64,000 bases of DNA from Streptomyces griseoloalbus (GTDB lineage: Bacteria > Actinomycetota > Actinomycetes > Streptomycetales > Streptomycetaceae): NCBI GenBank assembly GCA_014650015.1, contig BMUD01000008.1:124001-188000 (forward strand), read 5' to 3'. The notes below the pieces were generated by a model. That model was not told the DNA's origin. It worked only from the letters and a program-made list of their open reading frames with translations, and did not search any database. The translations under genes and the position numbers were made by a program. Of this stretch, positions 1 through 10,557 are shown piece after piece (positions within the stretch are counted from its first letter, which is position 1; each line of letters opens with the position of its first letter).

Positions 1-1665
1 CGCGCGGACGGCCCGCTCGGCGCCCTCAACGCGCTGATCGGCCTGGAGAACGTCAAGCAGCAGGTGGGCACCCTGGTCAACCTGACCCAGCTCGCCCAGC
101 GCCGCGAACAACTCGGCATGCCCGCGCCGCCGATGAGCCGGCACCTGATCTTCGCCGGTCCGCCCGGCACCGGTAAGACCACCGTCGCCCGCCTCTACGG
201 GTCGATCCTGGCCGAACTGGGGTCGCTGCGCAGCGGACACCTGGTGGAGGTCTCCCGCGCCGACCTGGTCGCCCAGGTCGTCGGCGGCACCGCGATCAAG
301 ACCACCGAGACCTTCCAGCGGGCGCTCGGCGGCGTGCTGTTCATCGACGAGGCGTACACGCTCACCGCGGACAGCGGCAACGGCGGCGCCGACTTCGGCC
401 GCGAGGCGGTGGACACCCTGCTGAAACTGATGGAGGACCACCGCGACGACGTGGTGGTGGTCGCGGCCGGCTACTCCCGTGAGATGGAGTCCTTCCTCGG
501 CTCCAACCCCGGCCTGGCCTCCCGCTTCTCGCGGACCGTCGAGTTCGAGAACTACTCGGTGCCCGAACTGGTGGCGATCATGGAGAACATGTGCGCCCAG
601 CACCAGTACGAGCTGGGTGAGGGCACCGCGGCGGCGCTGGCCGCGCACTTCGAGGCGATGCCGCGCGACGCCGGTTTCGGCAACGGCCGTGCCGCGCGCG
701 GGGTGTTCGAGGAGATGGTGGACCGGCAGGCGGTCCGGCTCGCCTCCCTGCCGCAGGTCGGCGAGCGGGACCTGCGGCTGCTGCTGCCGGAGGACGTCTC
801 CGCCACCGCCGCCGCGAAGGCCGCCCAGACCGCCGCCCCGGAAGACGACCCGCTGACCCGCCTCGGCGACATGATCGGCCTGGCCGAGGTGAAGCGCGAC
901 GTCGCGGACCTGGTCAACCTCATCACCACCGCACGCCACCGGGCCGCCGCCGGGCTGCCGGTGCCCTCGCTCAGCCACCACCTGGTCTTCACCGGCCCGC
1001 CCGGCACCGGCAAGACCACCGTCGCCCGCCTCTACGGGCAGATCCTGACCCAGCTCGGCATCCTCCAGCGGGGCCAGCTGATCGAGGCGGCCCGCGCCGA
1101 CCTGGTCGGCCGCTACATCGGCCACACCGCCCAGCTCACCCGCGAGGTCTTCGAACGGGCCCGCGGCGGTGTGCTGTTCATCGACGAGGCCTACACCCTC
1201 ACCCCGCGCGGCGGCGCCGCCGACTTCGGCCAGGAGGCGGTGGACACCCTGCTGAAGCTGATGGAGGACCACCGCGACGAGGTGGTCGTCATCGTCGCCG
1301 GCTACACCGACGAGATGGAGCGCTTCCTCGCCTCCAACCCGGGCCTGTCCTCCCGCTTCCCGCGCCGGATCTCCTTCGCCGACTACTCCTCCGAGGAACT
1401 GGTCACCATCGTGCGCTCCCAGGCCACGAGCATGGGCTACGAGTGCGGCCCCGGCACCGGCCCGCTGCTCAAGGAGTACTTCGACGCGCTGCCCCGGGAC
1501 CGCTCCTTCGGCAACGCCCGCCTGGCCCGCCAGGTGGTCGAGTCGATGGTCACCCGCCAGGCGGGACGGCTCAGTTCGCTGGCCGCGCCCACCCTGGACG
1601 ACCTGCGCATCCTCCTGCCCGAGGACGTGGCGGCCGCGGCGACGCCGAAGGCGGCCGGCCGATGA
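1..1665 (+). CDS. Tandem AAA+ ATPase, EccA/CbxX type (5'-truncated by window edge)
   Basis: The frame is open from base 1, so the start lies upstream; 554 residues are visible. There are two CbxX/CfqX-type AAA+ modules. Each has a Walker A of [15 protein letters not shown] (near bases 160-200 and 990-1035) and a Walker B of [13 protein letters not shown] (near 325-365 and 1165-1205). The two modules are close copies at DNA level. EccA-type ATPases are cytosolic hexameric chaperones of ESX secretion, thought to release substrate-chaperone complexes or remodel the machine. The stop overlaps the mycosin start (ATGA), so the two are translationally coupled, which supports a type VII role. Streptomycete relatives may carry further N-terminal domains that cannot be seen here. 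Family call is secure; the EccA function is inferred from context. Confidence 0.85.
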   Translation, partial: RADGPLGALNALIGLENVKQQVGTLVNLTQLAQRREQLGMPAPPMSRHLIFAGPPGTGKTTVARLYGSILAELGSLRSGHLVEVSRADLVAQVVGGTAIKTTETFQRALGGVLFIDEAYTLTADSGNGGADFGREAVDTLLKLMEDHRDDVVVVAAGYSREMESFLGSNPGLASRFSRTVEFENYSVPELVAIMENMCAQHQYELGEGTAAALAAHFEAMPRDAGFGNGRAARGVFEEMVDRQAVRLASLPQVGERDLRLLLPEDVSATAAAKAAQTAAPEDDPLTRLGDMIGLAEVKRDVADLVNLITTARHRAAAGLPVPSLSHHLVFTGPPGTGKTTVARLYGQILTQLGILQRGQLIEAARADLVGRYIGHTAQLTREVFERARGGVLFIDEAYTLTPRGGAADFGQEAVDTLLKLMEDHRDEVVVIVAGYTDEMERFLASNPGLSSRFPRRISFADYSSEELVTIVRSQATSMGYECGPGTGPLLKEYFDALPRDRSFGNARLARQVVESMVTRQAGRLSSLAAPTLDDLRILLPEDVAAAATPKAAGR

Positions 1666-2903
1666 GGCCGCCCGCCCGCGGGGTCGCCCGCCTGCTGTCC
1701 GGCGCCGGTCTCGCCGCCGCCCTGCTGCTGCCCGCGGCCGCCACCGCCCAGGGGGCACCCCCCTCGCGCATGCCGGCGGCCGACGGGAAGGGCCAGGAAC
1801 TGCCCGGCATGCCCTCCGCGCTCGACCCGGAGGCCGATCAGGTGGCCTGCACCCCCGCCTCCCGCGAGCAGGCGAAGAAGCAGGACTGGTCGCGCCAGCG
1901 CCTCGACCTGGACCGCCTGCACCGGCACAACACCGGTGCGGGCGTGACCGTCGCCCTGATCGGCACCGGTGTCGCTCCCGGCGCCGCCGGTCTCGCCGAC
2001 CGGGTCACCGCCTCGGGCGCGGCCGCCGACGACTGTGTCGGGCACGGCACCTTCCTGGCCGGGCTGATCGCCGGGACCGGAGGGGACGCCCCGCGCCTGG
2101 CCGGGGTCGCCCCGGGCGCGGAGCTCCTGGCCCTGCGCGGCACCGACGAGCGCGGCCGGGCGAGCGCCGACCTGGTGGTGGCGGCGCTCGACGAGGCGAC
2201 CGAGGCCGGGGCCGCGGTGATCGCGGTCGCGGTGGCCCTGCCGAGCCGTGACAAGGAACTGACCCGTGCGGTCGCCGAGGCGCGCGGCGAAGGCGCCGTG
2301 GTGGTCGCCGCGGCCACCCCGGACCCGCCCCGCGGCGGCACCGACGAGATACCGTCCCGCACCTACTGGCCGGCCGGTGAACCCGGCGTCCTCTCGGTCG
2401 CCGACATGCTTCCCAGCGGCGCCCGCCCGGACAACTCCCTGCCCACCATCGGCATCGACCTGGCCGCCCCCGGCGCCGGGGTGGTCTCCGGCGGCCCGCG
2501 CGGCGCCGGCCACTACCTCGGCGCCGGCGCCTCGGTGGCCGCCGCCTATGCCGCCGGAGCCGCCGCGGTGGTCCGCGCCGCCCACCCCGACGACTCGGCC
2601 GACGCCGTCATGCGCCGCCTGACCGCCACCGCCTATCCCGCCGACATCCCCCAGCTCGACCCGTACGCCGCCGCCACCACGGTGCTCGGCGACTCGGGTG
2701 CGCCCGCCGCGGCCGAGCGCGCCGCGGATCCCGTCACCGTCCGCGACACCTCCGCCGCCGACCGGGCCACCGACCGCGCCACCCTCTTCGCCGGCCTCGG
2801 CTCCGCCGCCGTCCTCGTCGTCCTCTGGGCCGCCTTCGCCCTGCCCCGGGCACGCGCCCGGGGATGGCGTCCCGCGGCAGCGGACACGACCGCCAAGGAC
2901 TGA
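1662..2903 (+). CDS. mycP: Mycosin-like subtilase (MycP) with degenerate catalytic site
   Basis: 413-residue membrane-anchored subtilisin-fold protein of the type VII system. It has an N-terminal signal peptide (residues 1-33, hydrophobic core [12 protein letters not shown]), a S8 domain and a C-terminal membrane helix (about 375-395) with a short basic tail, as in mycosins. The start overlaps the ATPase stop by four bases. The active site is abnormal. The catalytic Asp motif reads ALIGTGV with Gly101, and the oxyanion Asn motif reads AAATP with Pro220. His128 (VGHGTFLAG) and Ser291 (GASVAAA) remain. It is therefore probably a pseudoprotease. In mycobacteria, MycP also stabilises the ESX membrane complex independently of proteolysis, so a structural role is plausible. 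The frame is intact, which argues against simple decay. Confidence 0.88.
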   Translation: MRPPARGVARLLSGAGLAAALLLPAAATAQGAPPSRMPAADGKGQELPGMPSALDPEADQVACTPASREQAKKQDWSRQRLDLDRLHRHNTGAGVTVALIGTGVAPGAAGLADRVTASGAAADDCVGHGTFLAGLIAGTGGDAPRLAGVAPGAELLALRGTDERGRASADLVVAALDEATEAGAAVIAVAVALPSRDKELTRAVAEARGEGAVVVAAATPDPPRGGTDEIPSRTYWPAGEPGVLSVADMLPSGARPDNSLPTIGIDLAAPGAGVVSGGPRGAGHYLGAGASVAAAYAAGAAAVVRAAHPDDSADAVMRRLTATAYPADIPQLDPYAAATTVLGDSGAPAAAERAADPVTVRDTSAADRATDRATLFAGLGSAAVLVVLWAAFALPRARARGWRPAAADTTAKD

Positions 2904-2940
2904 ACCCGGGGGCGGGCGTCGCAGGCGTACCGCTCACGGA

Positions 2941-2984
2941 AACGCCGGTGGGGGCCACCTTCCCAGGTGGCCCCCACCGGCGTT
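2941..2984. terminator. Bidirectional hairpin terminator between mycP and eccC
   Basis: A perfect 20-bp inverted repeat (2941-2960 and 2965-2984) with a 4-base loop (tccc) lies between the convergent mycP and eccC genes. There is no long T tract, as is usual in streptomycetes. Being perfectly symmetrical, it could terminate transcription from both sides. Confidence 0.85.
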
Positions 2985-3010
2985 CGCGCGCGCTTCCCTC
3001 TCCCGTCCTC

Positions 3011-6000
3011 TCAGTCCTCCTGGCCCCGGATCTCCTCCACCAGTGCCGTCTGCATCAACCGCGCCCGGCGGCGGGCGATGTGCAGGGCCCGGCCCGGAGG
3101 GAGGTTGAGGGGCTTCGCGTCGCCGAAGAGACGTCCCTCGGTGGGCGGGCAGGAGAGGAGGACGGCGGGGTTGTTGGCCTCGTCGAGGCGGCGGATGAGG
3201 GCGTCGCTCAGGCCGCGGCCGGCGCCCATGGCGCTGCGGGCGACGATCAGGTGCACGCCGGTCTCGAAGCCCAGGGTCAGGTACTCGAAGAGCGGCTCGA
3301 AGGGGCTCTGGAAGGAGCTGCCGGACACCATGTCGTAGTCGTCGACCAGGATGAACAGGCGCGGGCCCGTCCACCAGTCGCACCGGCGCATCCGGGCGGG
3401 GGCGATGTCCGCCCCCGGGACGCGGGTCTTCATCGCCCGGGCCGCGCCGTCGATGGTCTCCTGGAGGTTGTCCAGGGAGATCACATGCCCGATGCGGTAC
3501 TCCTCGGGGATGGCCTCCACCAGGGTGCGGCGGTAGTCCACCGCGATGATCTTCGCCTCGTTGGGGGCGTAGCGGGTGGTGATGCCCTGGGTGATGCGGC
3601 GCAGCAGGTTGGTCTTGCCGCTCTCCGTGTCGCCGACCACGATCAGGTGCGGGGTGCGGCTGAAGTCGTGCCAGACCGGTTCCAGGGCGTCCTGGTCGAT
3701 GCCGAGCGGGAGGCGCATGCCGCCGCCCTCGGTGGCCTCGGGCGCCGGGAGTTCGGCCAGCGGGAGCCGGTGCGGCAGCATCCGGACCTGCGGGGCGGCC
3801 GGACCGGACCAGTGCCGGGCGATCTCGGCGACCAGGTGGGCGACGCCGTCGCCGAGGTCCTCGAGGGAACCGCTGCCGTCCAGGCGGGGCAGGCCGGCGA
3901 GGAAGTGCATCTTGCTGTCGGCGGTGATGCCGCGACCGCCGCTGCGCGGCACCGAGCGGGCCTTGCGGGTGTCGATCTCGGAGTCCATCGGGTCACCCAT
4001 CCGCAGCTCCAGGCGGGTGGCGGCCTGGTCACGGACCTGCGCGGACAACTCCACCCAGCGGGTGGTGGTGATGAGCAGGTGGATGCCGTAGTTGAGGCCG
4101 CGGGCGGCGAGTTCGTTGAACTTCGGGATCAGGTCGTCGTAGTCCTGGCGGACCGTGGACCAGCCGTCGACCACCATGAACACATCGCCGAAGGGCTCGT
4201 CGGGGAACTCCCCGGCGGCCCGCCGGCGGCGGTAGGACTGCATCGAGTCGAGGGTGTGGTCCACGAAGAACTGCTCGCGGCGGGCCAGCAGCGTCATCAC
4301 CTCGGCGACGGCCCGGTGCACCCGCTCCGGGTTGAGCCGCGCCGCGACACCGCCGACGTGGGGGAGCGCGGCCAGCTGGGAGAGGCCACCGCCACCGAAG
4401 TCGAGGCAGAAGAACTGGATCTCGGCGGGGGTGTGGGTGAGCGCGAGGGCGGCGATCAGGGTACGGGCGAGGGTGGACTTGCCGCTCTGCGAGCCGCCCG
4501 CGATGGCGACGTGGCCGCCCGCGCCGGAGAGGTCCACGACCAGCGGGTCGCGGCGCTGCTCGAAGGGCTTGTCGACCAGGCCGACCGGGACCCGCAGCCG
4601 GCCGGTCCCGGACCAGCCGGTGGCGGTGAGGCCGCGCTCGGGGTCGGGGGCGATGCCGGGCAGCAGGGCGTCGAGTGGGGAGGGCTCGTCCAGCGGCGGC
4701 AGCCACACCTGGTGCGCGGCGGGGCCGGAGTCGCGCAGCCGGTCGAGGGCCACGTCGAGCAGGGTCTCCTCGTCGCCGGTCTCCTCGGTCTCCGGCTCCG
4801 GCTCGGGAGCGGCCTCCAGCGTGCGCGGCACCACCCAGCCGCTGGTCCACGGCACCACCTGGCTGGCCACCCGGGCCTGCACCACCGCGCCGGTGCGGCG
4901 CCGGTACGTGCCGGACGAGTAGGCGGCGCGGAACCGGGTCAGGGACTCCACGCCGGACTTCAGGTAGCCGCTGCCGGGCTGGGCCGGCAGCTGGTAGGCG
5001 TCCGGCACGCCGAGCACGCCGCGGCTCTCCATGGCGGAGAAGGTGCGCAGGCCGATGCGGTACGACAGGTGGCTCTCCAGCTGGTGCATGCGGCCCTCGT
5101 CCAGGCGCTGCGAGGCGAGCAGCAGGTGCACCCCCAGGGAGCGGCCGAGGCGGCCGATCATCACGAACAGGTCCATGAACTCCCGGTGCGCGGAGAGGAG
5201 CTCACTGAACTCGTCGACCACCACGAACAGGCTGGGCAGCGGGGCGAGGTCCGTCCCGGCGGCGCGGGCCCGCTCGTACTCCAGGGCGGAGGTGTAGTTG
5301 CCGGCGGCCCGCAGCAGCTCCTGGCGGCGGATGAGTTCGCCGTGCAGGGCGTCCTGCATGCGTTCCACCAGCGCGACTTCGTCGGCGAGGTTGGTGATGA
5401 CGGCCGAGGTGTGCGGGAGTTCCTCCAGGCCGAGGAAGGTGGCGCCGCCCTTGAAGTCGACCAGGATGAAGTTGAGGGTCTCGGAGGAGTTGGTCAGGGC
5501 GAGGCCGAGAACCAGGGTGCGCAGCAGTTCGCTCTTGCCGGAGCCGGTGGCGCCGATGAGCATGCCGTGCGGGCCCATGCCGCCCTGCGCTGACTCCTTG
5601 ATGTCGAGTTCCACCGGACGGCCGTCCACGCCGACCGCGATCGGCACCCGCAGCCGGGCGGAGCCGGTGTTCCTCGCGAAGAGGGCGCGCGGGTCGTGCC
5701 GGTGCAGATCCGGAATGCCCAGCAGGGTGGTCAGCTCGACATCGGTGTCCAGCGGCTGCGCGATGTCGGTGCCCAGGCTGATCCGGCGGGGCGTGAGCAG
5801 CCGGGCCAGTGACTCCGCGCCGAGCGGGCCGAGCCGGTCCGGCCGGCCGAGCGGCACGGAACGCTCCTTGCGGCTGCGGTCGGTGCGCACCAGGCTCACC
5901 CGGTCCGGTCCGACGGTCAGCCGCAGCGTGTTGCGGCCGGGGCGCCAGCGCAGCGCCCCGGAGACGTCGAGGGCCAGCGCGTTGCGGTAGCCGTGCCCCT

Positions 6001-7078
6001 CCCAGCGGTGGCCCTCGGGAACGGTGACGCCGTCCAGGATGACGACCGTATACGGCTCGTCGCGGCCGGGACGCGCGTCCGGGTCGAAGCCGGGACGCTC
6101 GGCGAACTCGGCGCCGAGCAGGTCGTCCAGTTCGGTGAGGTCCGCGGTGATCCGGCGGACCTGGCCGGCGCCGTCCTCCTCGTGCGGGTGCAGCGCGTGC
6201 GGCAGCCACTTGGCCCACTCCCAGTCGGGCCGCCGCTCGTCACTGACGCACAGGACGATCCACAGCTCCTCGGGTGCGTGGAACACCGCGAGCTGGCCGA
6301 CCATGGCGCGCACCAGGGCGCGTACCGCGTCGGCGCCGGCCTCGCCGCCTGCCGCCTCGCCGTTTCCCCCGAGCGCGGAGGCGGCCGGACCGGCGGACTC
6401 GTCGCCGGGAGCCTCCTCGGGGCGCAGCTGAACCCGGGCCGAGGAGCGCAGGTAGAGGCCGAGGGGCTGATCGGGGATGGTGGAGTAGGCGCGGATGAAG
6501 CGGCGCAGGGCGTGCGCGCAGAGCGGTTCGAGGTCCTCCACCGGGCGGGTGGAGACCGGGCTCAGGGTGAGCGCGAGCTGCTGTTCACCGACCGCGAGAC
6601 GGACCTCGCCGAAGTCCTCGTCGGCGGGGCGGCGTTCCCACAGCCGCGAGGTGCGGGCCAGGGAACGCAGTGAGGCGGGCTCGGGGTGGCGCCAGGCGAG
6701 CGCCCGCTGCTGCTCCGCGATGGTGGCCCGGACCCGCTTGCGGGTCTGCGTCAGGTAGCGGAGGTAGTCGCGGCGTTCGCCCTTCAGCCGCTGCTTGCGC
6801 TCGCTGGAGCGGCGCATCAGCTGCCCCAGCAGCATGGCACCGGCGGAGAGCGCCATGACGCCCATCGCCAGATACATGAAGACGCCGTTCCCGCCGCCGG
6901 GGCGCAGGAACATCAGCATCATCGACACCGACATCAGCGCCATCGGCAAATACGTCCATATCGCCGAGGTGTCCGGCACCGTCTCGGCGAGGACCGGCGG
7001 CTCCTGGAGGGTCAATTGCCCGTCGGGCATCTCCGGTCCGCGCCTGCGGGCGGGCCGGCGAAACAGCACCACACTCAA
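3011..7078 (-). CDS. eccC: Type VII secretion motor ATPase EccC
   Basis: 1355-residue FtsK/SpoIIIE-type ATPase, the motor and substrate receptor of the ESX membrane complex. Two adjacent membrane helices (about residues 40-85) are followed by three ATPase domains. Walker A motifs are GATGSGKS (about 508), GGSQSGKS (about 859) and GDTESGKT (about 1149). Walker B motifs are FVVVDEFSEL, FMVVDGWS and FILVDDYD. The second lacks the acidic pair, consistent with regulatory rather than catalytic downstream domains in this family. The start is TTG at 7078, chosen because GGAGG lies 9 bases upstream and the product opens with the conserved FRRPARRRGPEMPDG segment; a GTG two codons further in is possible. 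It is transcribed divergently from eccD. Confidence 0.95.
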   Translation of the reverse strand: MSVVLFRRPARRRGPEMPDGQLTLQEPPVLAETVPDTSAIWTYLPMALMSVSMMLMFLRPGGGNGVFMYLAMGVMALSAGAMLLGQLMRRSSERKQRLKGERRDYLRYLTQTRKRVRATIAEQQRALAWRHPEPASLRSLARTSRLWERRPADEDFGEVRLAVGEQQLALTLSPVSTRPVEDLEPLCAHALRRFIRAYSTIPDQPLGLYLRSSARVQLRPEEAPGDESAGPAASALGGNGEAAGGEAGADAVRALVRAMVGQLAVFHAPEELWIVLCVSDERRPDWEWAKWLPHALHPHEEDGAGQVRRITADLTELDDLLGAEFAERPGFDPDARPGRDEPYTVVILDGVTVPEGHRWEGHGYRNALALDVSGALRWRPGRNTLRLTVGPDRVSLVRTDRSRKERSVPLGRPDRLGPLGAESLARLLTPRRISLGTDIAQPLDTDVELTTLLGIPDLHRHDPRALFARNTGSARLRVPIAVGVDGRPVELDIKESAQGGMGPHGMLIGATGSGKSELLRTLVLGLALTNSSETLNFILVDFKGGATFLGLEELPHTSAVITNLADEVALVERMQDALHGELIRRQELLRAAGNYTSALEYERARAAGTDLAPLPSLFVVVDEFSELLSAHREFMDLFVMIGRLGRSLGVHLLLASQRLDEGRMHQLESHLSYRIGLRTFSAMESRGVLGVPDAYQLPAQPGSGYLKSGVESLTRFRAAYSSGTYRRRTGAVVQARVASQVVPWTSGWVVPRTLEAAPEPEPETEETGDEETLLDVALDRLRDSGPAAHQVWLPPLDEPSPLDALLPGIAPDPERGLTATGWSGTGRLRVPVGLVDKPFEQRRDPLVVDLSGAGGHVAIAGGSQSGKSTLARTLIAALALTHTPAEIQFFCLDFGGGGLSQLAALPHVGGVAARLNPERVHRAVAEVMTLLARREQFFVDHTLDSMQSYRRRRAAGEFPDEPFGDVFMVVDGWSTVRQDYDDLIPKFNELAARGLNYGIHLLITTTRWVELSAQVRDQAATRLELRMGDPMDSEIDTRKARSVPRSGGRGITADSKMHFLAGLPRLDGSGSLEDLGDGVAHLVAEIARHWSGPAAPQVRMLPHRLPLAELPAPEATEGGGMRLPLGIDQDALEPVWHDFSRTPHLIVVGDTESGKTNLLRRITQGITTRYAPNEAKIIAVDYRRTLVEAIPEEYRIGHVISLDNLQETIDGAARAMKTRVPGADIAPARMRRCDWWTGPRLFILVDDYDMVSGSSFQSPFEPLFEYLTLGFETGVHLIVARSAMGAGRGLSDALIRRLDEANNPAVLLSCPPTEGRLFGDAKPLNLPPGRALHIARRRARLMQTALVEEIRGQED

Positions 7079-7483
7079 GGAACAAAACCTCCGGTTTCAG
7101 TGGCTTTCCGGCCCGCGCCGAATACCGGCGCACGCGGGAGGGGGAAACACCGAACCGCGCCGATTCTCCGGGTCCCACGTGAGGCGGTGAACGCCGGGTG
7201 AATGTTTCGAGCTGATAGCGGGGGACGGCCAACTCCCGTGACGGTGAACTCCATACCGGACGAGGAGTCCGGTCCGCAGCACGATCCGGCGGGCGTAGGC
7301 AGTAGTCTGCATTCACGGAACGCGACCTGTCCACGCGGGAGAGGTGGTAGCCGGCCGCGGGAACACAATTCCCGACCCGGCCCCCCGGTTCCTGGCCGCG
7401 CGGGCCTTCCGTACTCTTCGCACGTCCCCTCTGCCGGGGGAAGTCCTCCGGTCAAAGCCCCACGGAAGCCGAGAGTTCTGCTG
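7079..7483. promoter_or_regulatory. Divergent eccC/eccD promoter region
   Basis: 405 bases without a convincing gene. It must hold the promoters of both eccC and the eccD-eccB operon. One weak candidate for eccD is TTCCTG at 7389-7394 and TACTCT at 7412-7417 with a 17-base spacer. A small palindrome, CGGGAA-cacaa-TTCCCG (7358-7374), could be an operator. No site for a specific regulator was recognised. Confidence 0.4.
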
Positions 7484-8893
7484 ATGAGCGACAGCGCGGT
7501 GGCCGAACTGTGCCGCCTGACCGTACGTGCGCCGAGCGTCTCCGTCGATCTGGCCGTCCCCGCCGACGTGCCGGTCGCCGATCTCCTGCCCACACTGCTG
7601 CGCTACGTGGGCGAGGAGGCCGAAGAGGCCGGACTCGACCACGCCGGCTGGGTGCTCCAGCGGCTCGGTGACGCCCCGCTCGACGAGGAGACCACCCTGG
7701 CCCGCGCCGGGCTCGCCGACGGCGCCGTGCTCTACCTGCGCCCGCACACCGAGGCGTTGCCCGAGGCCCGGCTCGACGACCTGGTGGACGGGATAGCCGA
7801 CACCGCGGGGCGGCGGCTGCACACCTGGCACCCCGGGGCGGCCCGAGGGTTCCTGGTGGGCACCGTGATGGCGACCGTGGCGGCCGCCCTCGTGCTGGTG
7901 CTCTGGCCCGGGGTGACCACCGCCTCCGGCGGCTCCCGGGCCGCCTGCGCGGCCGTGACCGGGCTGCTGCTGCTGGCGGGCGCGGGCTCGGCCAGCCGCG
8001 CGGTCGGTGACCGCCTCTCCGCCATCGCGCTCGGCCTGCTGGTCGCGCCCTGCCTGGCCCTGGCCGGCTGGCTGCTGCCCGGCGGCGACCTGACCGGCCC
8101 GGACGCCGCCCAGGTCGCGGGCGCGCGGCTGCTCGCGGCGGGCGCGGCGGGTGCGGGCGGCGCGGTCCTCGCGCTCGCCGCCACCGCGGTCGGCGCCCCC
8201 GCCCTGCTGGCCACCGCGGTGGTCGCGGTGGCCACCGCGATCGCCGGCGCCCTGATCGGGTACACCGGCCTGCACGTGCCCGCCGCGGCGGCGCTGGTGT
8301 CGACGGTGGTCGCGCTCGCCGCCGGAGCGGTGGCACCGTTCGCGTTCAAGCTGGCCGGCATGCGGATGCCCGCGCTGCCGTCCTCCGCCGCCCAGCTGCA
8401 GGAGGGCATCGAGCCCTACGCGGGCGACGAGGTCGCCGAGCGCACCGAGCTGGCCGGGCGCTGGGTCACCGCGCTCTTCGCCGTCACCGGCATCGTCGCC
8501 GCGGCCGCCCTGGTCGTCCTCGCCGAGCGCCCGAACCTGCCCGAGGTACTGACCTCCCTCACGCTGAGCCTGCTGCTGCTCCTGCACTCCCGCGGCCTGG
8601 TGCACATCGGGCAGCGGCTGACCCTGACGGTGCCCGGCATCTGGGGACTGCTGCTGCTCGCCCGCGCCTGGGCGGTGGACAGCGACGCGGACGGGCGCGT
8701 GGTGGTCTTCGCGGTGCTGCTCGCCTGCGCGGCCGCACTCGTGATCGCCGCCTGGACGGTCCCCGGCCGCCGGGTCCTCCCGTACTGGGGCCGCGCGGCG
8801 GAACTGGCGCACACCGGCCTCGCGGTGGCTCTGCTGCCGCTCGCCCTCTGGGTGGCGGGGCTCTTCGGCTGGCTGCGCGGCCTGTTCGGCTGA
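7484..8893 (+). CDS. eccD: Type VII secretion membrane channel component EccD
   Basis: 469-residue polytopic membrane protein. The N-terminal ~90 residues look like the ubiquitin-like cytosolic domain of EccD/YukD (CRLTVRAPSVSVDLAVPADV). After a linker come about eleven hydrophobic segments from residue 130 to the end. EccD forms the transmembrane vestibule of the ESX inner-membrane complex. ATG at 7484 is taken as the start because the recognisable domain begins at once; the Shine-Dalgarno sequence is weak (ccgagag). eccB follows after a 44-base gap, so the two are probably cotranscribed. Confidence 0.93.
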   Translation: MSDSAVAELCRLTVRAPSVSVDLAVPADVPVADLLPTLLRYVGEEAEEAGLDHAGWVLQRLGDAPLDEETTLARAGLADGAVLYLRPHTEALPEARLDDLVDGIADTAGRRLHTWHPGAARGFLVGTVMATVAAALVLVLWPGVTTASGGSRAACAAVTGLLLLAGAGSASRAVGDRLSAIALGLLVAPCLALAGWLLPGGDLTGPDAAQVAGARLLAAGAAGAGGAVLALAATAVGAPALLATAVVAVATAIAGALIGYTGLHVPAAAALVSTVVALAAGAVAPFAFKLAGMRMPALPSSAAQLQEGIEPYAGDEVAERTELAGRWVTALFAVTGIVAAAALVVLAERPNLPEVLTSLTLSLLLLLHSRGLVHIGQRLTLTVPGIWGLLLLARAWAVDSDADGRVVVFAVLLACAAALVIAAWTVPGRRVLPYWGRAAELAHTGLAVALLPLALWVAGLFGWLRGLFG

Positions 8894-8937
8894 GCCCCCC
8901 TGAACGCCGGACAACGAGTAGGAGTTGAGGAGAGGCC

Positions 8938-10557
8938 GTGCAGTCCAAACGCGACCAGGTACACGCCCACAGTTTCATGATGGGCAGGCTCAGCTCGGGC
9001 CTGCTGATGGCAGACCCGGACGCCCCGGAGAGCCCGCTCGGGCGCACCACCCGCGGTGTGGTCTTCGGCGTCCTGGTCACCGTACTGATCGGCGCGGGCG
9101 CCACCGTCTACGGCCTGCTGCGCCCCGGCGGGAACGACGGCTGGCGCGACGGTGAGCACCTGGTGGTCAACCGCGACACCGGCGCCCGGTACGTGTGGAC
9201 GGGCACCGACGGCGTACTGCACCCGGTGCGCAACTACGCCTCGGCCCGGCTGATCGGCGGTTCCGACCTGCCGACCGCGGACGTGCGCACCCCCTCGCTG
9301 CAGGACGTTCCGGTGGGCGCCCCGGTCGGCATCCCCGGCGCCCCGGAAGCGGTGCCCGAGCCCGGCCGGCTCGACGCCGGCGCCTGGCACATGTGCGTCA
9401 CCGGACCGGACGGCGCGCTGCCCGACACCTCCGGTGCCGTGGCCGGCACCGGCGTGGACAAGCCCGGGGCCACCACCGTGGTGGCCGGGGCGCCCGTGGA
9501 CTCCCGCGGCATCGGCGGCGACCGCGGTGTTCTGGTCCGCGGCCCGGACGACACCGAGTACCTGGTGTGGCGGGGCAGCAGGCTGCCGCTGGACCGCGCC
9601 TCCGACGCCCGCAACGCCCTCGGCTACGGCTCCGAGCGGCCGATGCCGGTCTCCGCCGCCTTCCTCGACGCGCTGGCCCCCGGACCCGCCCTGAAGTCCC
9701 CCGAGGTGCCGGGGCGCGGAGAGGAGGGCCCCGAGCTCGGTGGCGAAGCCAGCCGCGTCGGCCAGCTGTTCAAGGTCAGCGTGCCCGGTGGCGGCAGCAC
9801 CTATCACCTGCTGCGCGAGGACGGCCTGGTGCCGCTGACCCGGCTCGGCGCCGCTCTGGTGCTGGGCGACCCGGCCACCCAGAAGGACGCCTACCAGGGG
9901 AGCTCGCCCGAGGTGCGCACGGTCGGCGCGGACGCGCTGCGCGAGCACCGGGCGAAGGACTCGGGCACCGCCGGATCCGCCGAACTGCCGGACGCGCCCC
10001 CGGTCCCGCAGTCCACGCCGCGCGGTACCGCGCTCTGCGCGCAGGTGGACGGCGACGACGGCGGTGCCCGGATCAGGTCGGTACTGGTCCCGCTGACCGG
10101 GCTCGCCCCGGTCGCGGTGTCGACGGGCACCGCCCAGCCGCTGGAGCCGGCCTGTGTCCCCACGGACGCCACGGTCGTACGGCCGGGGCACGGCGCCCTG
10201 GTCCGGGCCCTGCACGCGAGCGGCGCCGCGCACGCCGGCACCACCTATCTGGTCGCGGAGAACGGCGTGAAGTACCGCGTCGTGGCCGAGGACTCGCTGA
10301 AGGCACTCGGATACGAGACCTCGGACATCGGCTCGGTCCCGGCGCCGCTGCTCGCGACTCTCCCGACCGGCGCGGACCTGGACCCGGCCGCCGCCTCGGG
10401 CGCCGCGGAGCCCAGGGTCACGGCTCCCGAGTGCGGTGCCGCCAAGAAGAGGACGGGGCAGGGCGAGGCCGCGGAGGAGACGGACGGGCGCGAGGCCGCC
10501 GAGGAGACGGACACGGCGGACACAGCGGACACGGCGGGCACCGCTTCACGCGGCTGA
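8938..10557 (+). CDS. eccB: Type VII secretion protein EccB
   Basis: 539-residue single-pass membrane protein. The opening MQSKRDQVHAHSFMMGRL is typical of EccB. One transmembrane helix lies at about residues 42-65, followed by a large extracytoplasmic domain of repeated beta units. EccB sits on the outer face of the ESX complex. GTG at 8938 is preceded by GAGGAGAGG. The C-terminus ends in a low-complexity Thr/Ala/Asp/Glu tail (repeated ADTADT), probably disordered. It lies downstream of eccD in the same operon. Confidence 0.93.
   Translation: MQSKRDQVHAHSFMMGRLSSGLLMADPDAPESPLGRTTRGVVFGVLVTVLIGAGATVYGLLRPGGNDGWRDGEHLVVNRDTGARYVWTGTDGVLHPVRNYASARLIGGSDLPTADVRTPSLQDVPVGAPVGIPGAPEAVPEPGRLDAGAWHMCVTGPDGALPDTSGAVAGTGVDKPGATTVVAGAPVDSRGIGGDRGVLVRGPDDTEYLVWRGSRLPLDRASDARNALGYGSERPMPVSAAFLDALAPGPALKSPEVPGRGEEGPELGGEASRVGQLFKVSVPGGGSTYHLLREDGLVPLTRLGAALVLGDPATQKDAYQGSSPEVRTVGADALREHRAKDSGTAGSAELPDAPPVPQSTPRGTALCAQVDGDDGGARIRSVLVPLTGLAPVAVSTGTAQPLEPACVPTDATVVRPGHGALVRALHASGAAHAGTTYLVAENGVKYRVVAEDSLKALGYETSDIGSVPAPLLATLPTGADLDPAAASGAAEPRVTAPECGAAKKRTGQGEAAEETDGREAAEETDTADTADTAGTASRG

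Noticed and set aside
2864..5593. 909-codon plus-strand open frame antisense to eccC
   Set aside because: It mirrors EccC codons on the opposite strand and shows no domain; EccC is certain.
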